From: Perspicuibacillus lycopersici | Lineage (GTDB): Bacteria; Bacillota; Bacilli; Bacillales; Caldibacillaceae | Direction of reading: 5' to 3' | Assembly (NCBI RefSeq): GCF_025660475.1 | Contig: NZ_JAOUSF010000003.1 | Coordinates: forward strand, 1 to 64,000 | DNA length: 64,000 bases | Shown: piece after piece, positions 61,256 through 64,000 of the stretch | Layout of the letters: each line of letters opens with the position of its first letter | Numbering within the stretch: the stretch's first letter is position 1 | Made by a program: the position numbers and the translations under genes | The notes under the pieces: model-generated | The model's input: only the letters and a program-made list of their open reading frames with translations | The model's database searches: none | Told to the model about the DNA's origin: nothing

Positions 61256-61390
61256 TTATCGTTTTTCCATTGTGTACTGGTCAAGTAATGCATCAATATC
61301 GATTCGTTCTGTGCAAGTATCATTAGTATCAGATGAAAGACTAGCTGTTTCGTCTAATAATTTGTTAATATCGACGAGCTTATCGTTCAT
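61256..61390 (-). CDS. small acidic protein, unknown
   Basis: 44 aa, GGAGG 6 nt before ATG 61390. Hydrophilic, with Asp/Thr/Leu repeats (DKLVDINKLLDETASLSSD) and one cysteine. The pattern of two short amphipathic helices resembles small Bacillus regulators, but no family is recognised. The RBS and the isolated position are its main support. Confidence 0.5.
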   Translation of the reverse strand: MNDKLVDINKLLDETASLSSDTNDTCTERIDIDALLDQYTMEKR

Positions 61391-61650
61391 GTCAAGCCTC
61401 CGATTCCTATGATTTTTTGAAACTTAAATAATCTATTGTTAGCATAATATGTTAAATTTTCTAATAATATTATACCCTATTTTTTTATGACTCAAACCTT
61501 TTAAACTATAAAATATTAGCATGAGCTTGCAAAACTATTTCTCGATAGCTACTGTCTACTGCCTACACGTAATTGAGTACTCCTTTCTTCTATTAAACGT
61601 AATAGAGTAAGAATGGAAAAGCAGTTATTTTACAAAAAATGTCCATTTAA

Positions 61651-61680
61651 AAAAAGACGCTCCCATTGGAACGTCTTTTT
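61651..61680 (-). terminator. terminator after rnhA
   Basis: AAAAAGACG pairs with CGTCTTTTT, seven T residues follow on the minus strand. The rest of the gap 61391-61650 shows no gene. Confidence 0.75.
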
Positions 61681-61698
61681 CCTAGACTATGTATAGTG

Positions 61699-62322
61699 TT
61701 ATTTCCTGCCAAAATCTGCTTTTATTTCTCCCCAATGCTCTGTTTCCCACTTCATGATTTGATTAGAATACGTATTTTCTGCTAACCACTTTTCTGCACG
61801 GGAAATGAGTGACCAAACTTGTTCCGTTGCTTTAGTTTTCGCAAGCGAAGTATTCGCCTTCTTCATATTCACCCATTTAATAGCAGTTTGCGAGTCGGAG
61901 TATATCGGCATGTTCGACTGGCGTTCCTTTAAATACCCTAAGCCATGGACGATTGCAAGGAATTCCCCGATATTATTGGTCCCTGTTATTGGGCCAAAAT
62001 GAAATATCGTTTCTCCAGTTTTCGTTGATACCCCTTTATATTCCATTGGACCAGGATTTCCACTGCACGCTGCATCTACTGATATACTCTCTGGATTGTA
62101 ATGAGACGGGCTAGCCGATGTACGTTGTCCACCGCTTTTCTTTCCTGTACCATTATAATATGCTTCCCATCCACTTTTTAACGCTATGTTTGCCTCAGCT
62201 CGAGTGGAAAAAGCTTTATATTTAGCTCCGGGTACACCACTTACATATTGCTTACATTCATCCCAAGAAGTAAATATTCCAGTTTTCTTGCCTTTCCAAA
62301 TGACATAAAATTTCGATTTCAC
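61699..62322 (-). CDS. rnhA: ribonuclease H1 with viroplasmin-like N-terminal domain
   Basis: 207 aa. The N-terminal hybrid-binding domain (about 1-60, KFYVIWKGKKTGIFTSWDEC) is joined by a Ser-rich linker to the RNase HI fold. All four active-site acidics are visible: VDAACSGNP, NNIGEFLAI, YSDSQTAIKW and the final IKADFGRK. It removes RNA from RNA:DNA hybrids. It is the type I, two-domain form found in some Bacillaceae besides rnhB/rnhC. Confidence 0.93.
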   Translation of the reverse strand: MKSKFYVIWKGKKTGIFTSWDECKQYVSGVPGAKYKAFSTRAEANIALKSGWEAYYNGTGKKSGGQRTSASPSHYNPESISVDAACSGNPGPMEYKGVSTKTGETIFHFGPITGTNNIGEFLAIVHGLGYLKERQSNMPIYSDSQTAIKWVNMKKANTSLAKTKATEQVWSLISRAEKWLAENTYSNQIMKWETEHWGEIKADFGRK

Positions 62323-62395
62323 CTAATAACCTCCGACTAGCATTCATATCGAATAAAGATATATTCGAAATTCTTAATAGCTCCAAACAAATGGA

Positions 62396-62704
62396 TTAGT
62401 GTACGTGACGATGCTGATGACCTTTTGTTGGATTGGTAATAACGAATTCTTCCTGTGGAACATAGAAAAATTGAATCCAGACCCCATCTAACCATTCATT
62501 ACGTGAATCTAATAGAACATCAATCCCTTTGTCTGTTTTTACAATTTCATCATGTTCATTTGGAACATCAAATGTATAATCGTAATGGGCATGATCTCCA
62601 TGTAAATGAGAAACTACTACACGAACCATTTTCCCTTTATTTTCTTCAAGCTCTAATTGTTTTTGTAATTGTTTTGCTGCGTTTTTATTTATTTTGCATT
62701 TCAT
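62396..62704 (-). CDS. HesB/IscA-like (YneR-type) protein lacking cysteines
   Basis: 102 aa from ATG 62704 (AAGGAG 11 nt upstream). The HesB/YneR-like fold is suggested by NKNAAKQLQKQLELEENKG and DVLLDSRNEWLDGVWIQFFY. IscA/SufA-type proteins bind Fe-S clusters through three conserved cysteines, but this protein contains only one Cys, at position 3. It has a His-rich loop (SHLHGDHAHY) and a His-rich tail (KGHQHRHVH), so if it binds metal it probably uses histidines. Confidence 0.72.
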   Translation of the reverse strand: MKCKINKNAAKQLQKQLELEENKGKMVRVVVSHLHGDHAHYDYTFDVPNEHDEIVKTDKGIDVLLDSRNEWLDGVWIQFFYVPQEEFVITNPTKGHQHRHVH

Positions 62705-62905
62705 GTTTCTATACACTCCTTAGCTAGTATCTATTGATAGTTGGAAAAACTTTACTTAAACTCCTGTGAATATTAAAGCATATTTAGTCGTAGGTTACAA
62801 CTTTGAGCAACCGCTTCGATAGGTCATTCCATTAATACATCCAAATAGTTACCTACATAAATAATCCCGATCTTTACCTTCATAAGGAAAACTTTTTACA
62901 TAAAC

Positions 62906-63529
62906 TTATGTTTCATTTATTAACATTAAAAAATCTCGAAGAATTGCTGCTGTTAATCCCCATATACAATAGTCTTTATAGAAATAGAAATATTCTTTCA
63001 TATCCGTTGTTTTCCATTGATAGTTTTCCCCGCCTGGGATTAAGTGGAAAGGGAAATTTTTATCAGGAATTACTTGAAAATGAATGGAATGCATTTCTGG
63101 CTCAATATTTAATAAGTAATCTAACGGAACCATAAATGTTTCTTTTACTTCACTTGGATTCGCTTGGATTTTTGAGGGATCGGTGATAATACCTACAAAT
63201 GGATAGATTATTCTACCTGCGGCATGTTGAACGCTATAATCAAGTGGTTTTACATTTTGGATCGTATGCAGTGGAATTCCTAATTCTTCAGAAGTTTCCC
63301 TTATGGCTGCGTCCATTGGACTTAAATCATCGGGATCCACATGTCCTCCCGGGAAGCATATTTCTCCTGGTTGATTCCTTAATTCTAGGGAACGTACCTC
63401 AAACAATATATGAATCTGTTCCTCTAGCATAACAAGTGGTATTAATATACCATACGAGCGATACCGTTCGTCCCGTTTTTCTTTCAGGTTATGTCCTTCT
63501 AGACGATGCATTATTTTCTCAAAATCCAT
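62906..63529 (-). CDS. NUDIX hydrolase, CoA pyrophosphatase-like (NudL/YeaB)
   Basis: 207 aa. The UPF0035 opening LFEVRSLELRNQPGEICFPG is followed directly by the Nudix box GGHVDPDDLSPMDAAIRETS-EELGI, with REx2EE intact and Asp in place of the first Glu. This arrangement is typical of CoA and acyl-CoA pyrophosphatases, which cleave CoA to phosphopantetheine and 3',5'-ADP. It is monocistronic. Confidence 0.88.
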   Translation of the reverse strand: MDFEKIMHRLEGHNLKEKRDERYRSYGILIPLVMLEEQIHILFEVRSLELRNQPGEICFPGGHVDPDDLSPMDAAIRETSEELGIPLHTIQNVKPLDYSVQHAAGRIIYPFVGIITDPSKIQANPSEVKETFMVPLDYLLNIEPEMHSIHFQVIPDKNFPFHLIPGGENYQWKTTDMKEYFYFYKDYCIWGLTAAILRDFLMLINET

Positions 63530-63757
63530 CGTTACCTTCCTTTCTGGATTACTTCAATTGAATAATAAATAATTCAATCTATCTTATCAAATGTAGTTTT
63601 TTATTGTATGTGCTAGAAAACATGAATCATTGTCCATCTAAAGTAATACTTACTTTTATTTCTTCTAATGATACCATCAATTGGCTAAAAAAGAAGTCGA
63701 TTTTTGTTAGTAGAGATAATTTTCCTTAGATTTAATAACCTCTTTACTATATAAAAA

Positions 63758-63783
63758 GACTTCCATCCGCTAGGACAGAAGTC
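63758..63783 (-). terminator. terminator after the ABC exporter gene
   Basis: GACTTCCATCC pairs with GGACAGAAGTC (one mismatch); on the minus strand TTTTTATATAG follows. Confidence 0.75.
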
Positions 63784-63796
63784 AAAATTTGTAAAA

Positions 63797-64000
63797 TTAT
63801 CCTACTTGATTTAAAGATTGGCCTTGTTGTAATTGATACATTTGATAATACTTTCCTTTTCTTTCCATTAGTTGTTCGTGGTTTCCTTGTTCGACAATTC
63901 TCCCACGATCAAGAACTAATATTTGATCTGCGTTTTTAATGGTGGAAAGACGATGAGCGATAATGAATGTTGTACGTCCTTCTTTCAGTACATTCATCGC
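63797..64000 (-). CDS. ABC transporter ATP-binding/permease protein, C-terminal end only
   Basis: About 68 residues of the C terminus, continuing past the right edge of the window. The H-loop ([18 protein letters not shown]) and the D-loop-distal [17 protein letters not shown] are those of ABC exporters of the MsbA/LmrA type, where the ATPase follows the membrane domain. The first 500 or so residues, including Walker A, are outside the window, so the exported substrate cannot be guessed. Confidence 0.9.
   Translation of the reverse strand, partial: AMNVLKEGRTTFIIAHRLSTIKNADQILVLDRGRIVEQGNHEQLMERKGKYYQMYQLQQGQSLNQVG

Noticed and set aside
61540..61620. Direct repeat CGTAATTGAGTA/CGTAATAGAGTA as a CRISPR-like or regulatory repeat
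   Set aside because: Only two imperfect units; nothing resembling CRISPR arrays or cas genes exists in the window.
1..64000. Prophage, integrative element or defence island
   Set aside because: No integrase, transposase, capsid, restriction or cas gene, and no att-like duplications were seen.

Overview
The window is a chromosomal segment of a low-GC, endospore-forming Bacillota, most likely a Bacillaceae of the Oceanobacillus/Virgibacillus/Ornithinibacillus type. The grounds are strong AGGAGG ribosome binding sites, frequent TTG and GTG starts, spore genes (CotF-like coat protein, a GerA/GerB/GerC operon, YjcZ and YppG proteins), a BCCT osmolyte transporter and Bacillus-type gene families. 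The genus is an inference. Most of the segment is ordinary chromosome and I see no prophage or integrative element.

Layout. 1-400: 5' end of an rRNA operon on the minus strand, with three tandem sigma-A promoters. 582-6067: a small membrane protein, a CorA-type transporter, then glycolate oxidase genes (glcD, glcF) under a CdaR-type regulator. 6156-11671: a catabolic cluster (MatC-like permease, class III CoA-transferase, gamma-carbonic-anhydrase-like protein, enoyl-CoA hydratase homologue, GntR regulator) tied together by four copies of a TGTATCC-centred operator. 11836-13360: queF and a YpdP/VUT transporter under a preQ1-I riboswitch. 13415-25587: single genes, including DinB, an amidase, a PgsA-like synthase, a manganese catalase, a benzil-reductase-like SDR, a 27-aa holin-like toxin, YfkAB, RlmN, a CotF-like protein and a cell-wall amidase lipoprotein. 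26172-30377: spore germination receptor operon with an extra fourth gene. 30549-38750: SDR, then a complete Gram-positive Tad/Flp pilus operon preceded by a cyclic-di-GMP-I riboswitch. 38895-46624: DUF192, DUF6440, GNAT, YkqA, DUF6176, a DUF2087 regulator, an ECF sigma/anti-sigma pair, a TraB-family protein and an RsbR-like STAS protein. 46760-54331: GH18-SLH surface enzyme, small spore-type proteins, BCCT carrier, CAP-domain protein. 54514-64000: DegV, Mug, prolyl oligopeptidase, ferredoxin, ExoA, a second manganese catalase, RNase H1, a HesB-like protein, a NUDIX hydrolase and the end of an ABC exporter.

The most notable regulatory logic is RNA-based. A c-di-GMP-I aptamer with its own terminator lies in front of flp, and a second terminator lies between flp and the assembly genes, so pilin can be made in excess of the machine. 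A preQ1-I aptamer controls queuosine genes with both a terminator and a hairpin that masks the queF Shine-Dalgarno sequence. The GntR/palindrome regulon at 8-12 kb is a compact, self-contained acyl-CoA catabolic unit whose substrate cannot be named from sequence alone.
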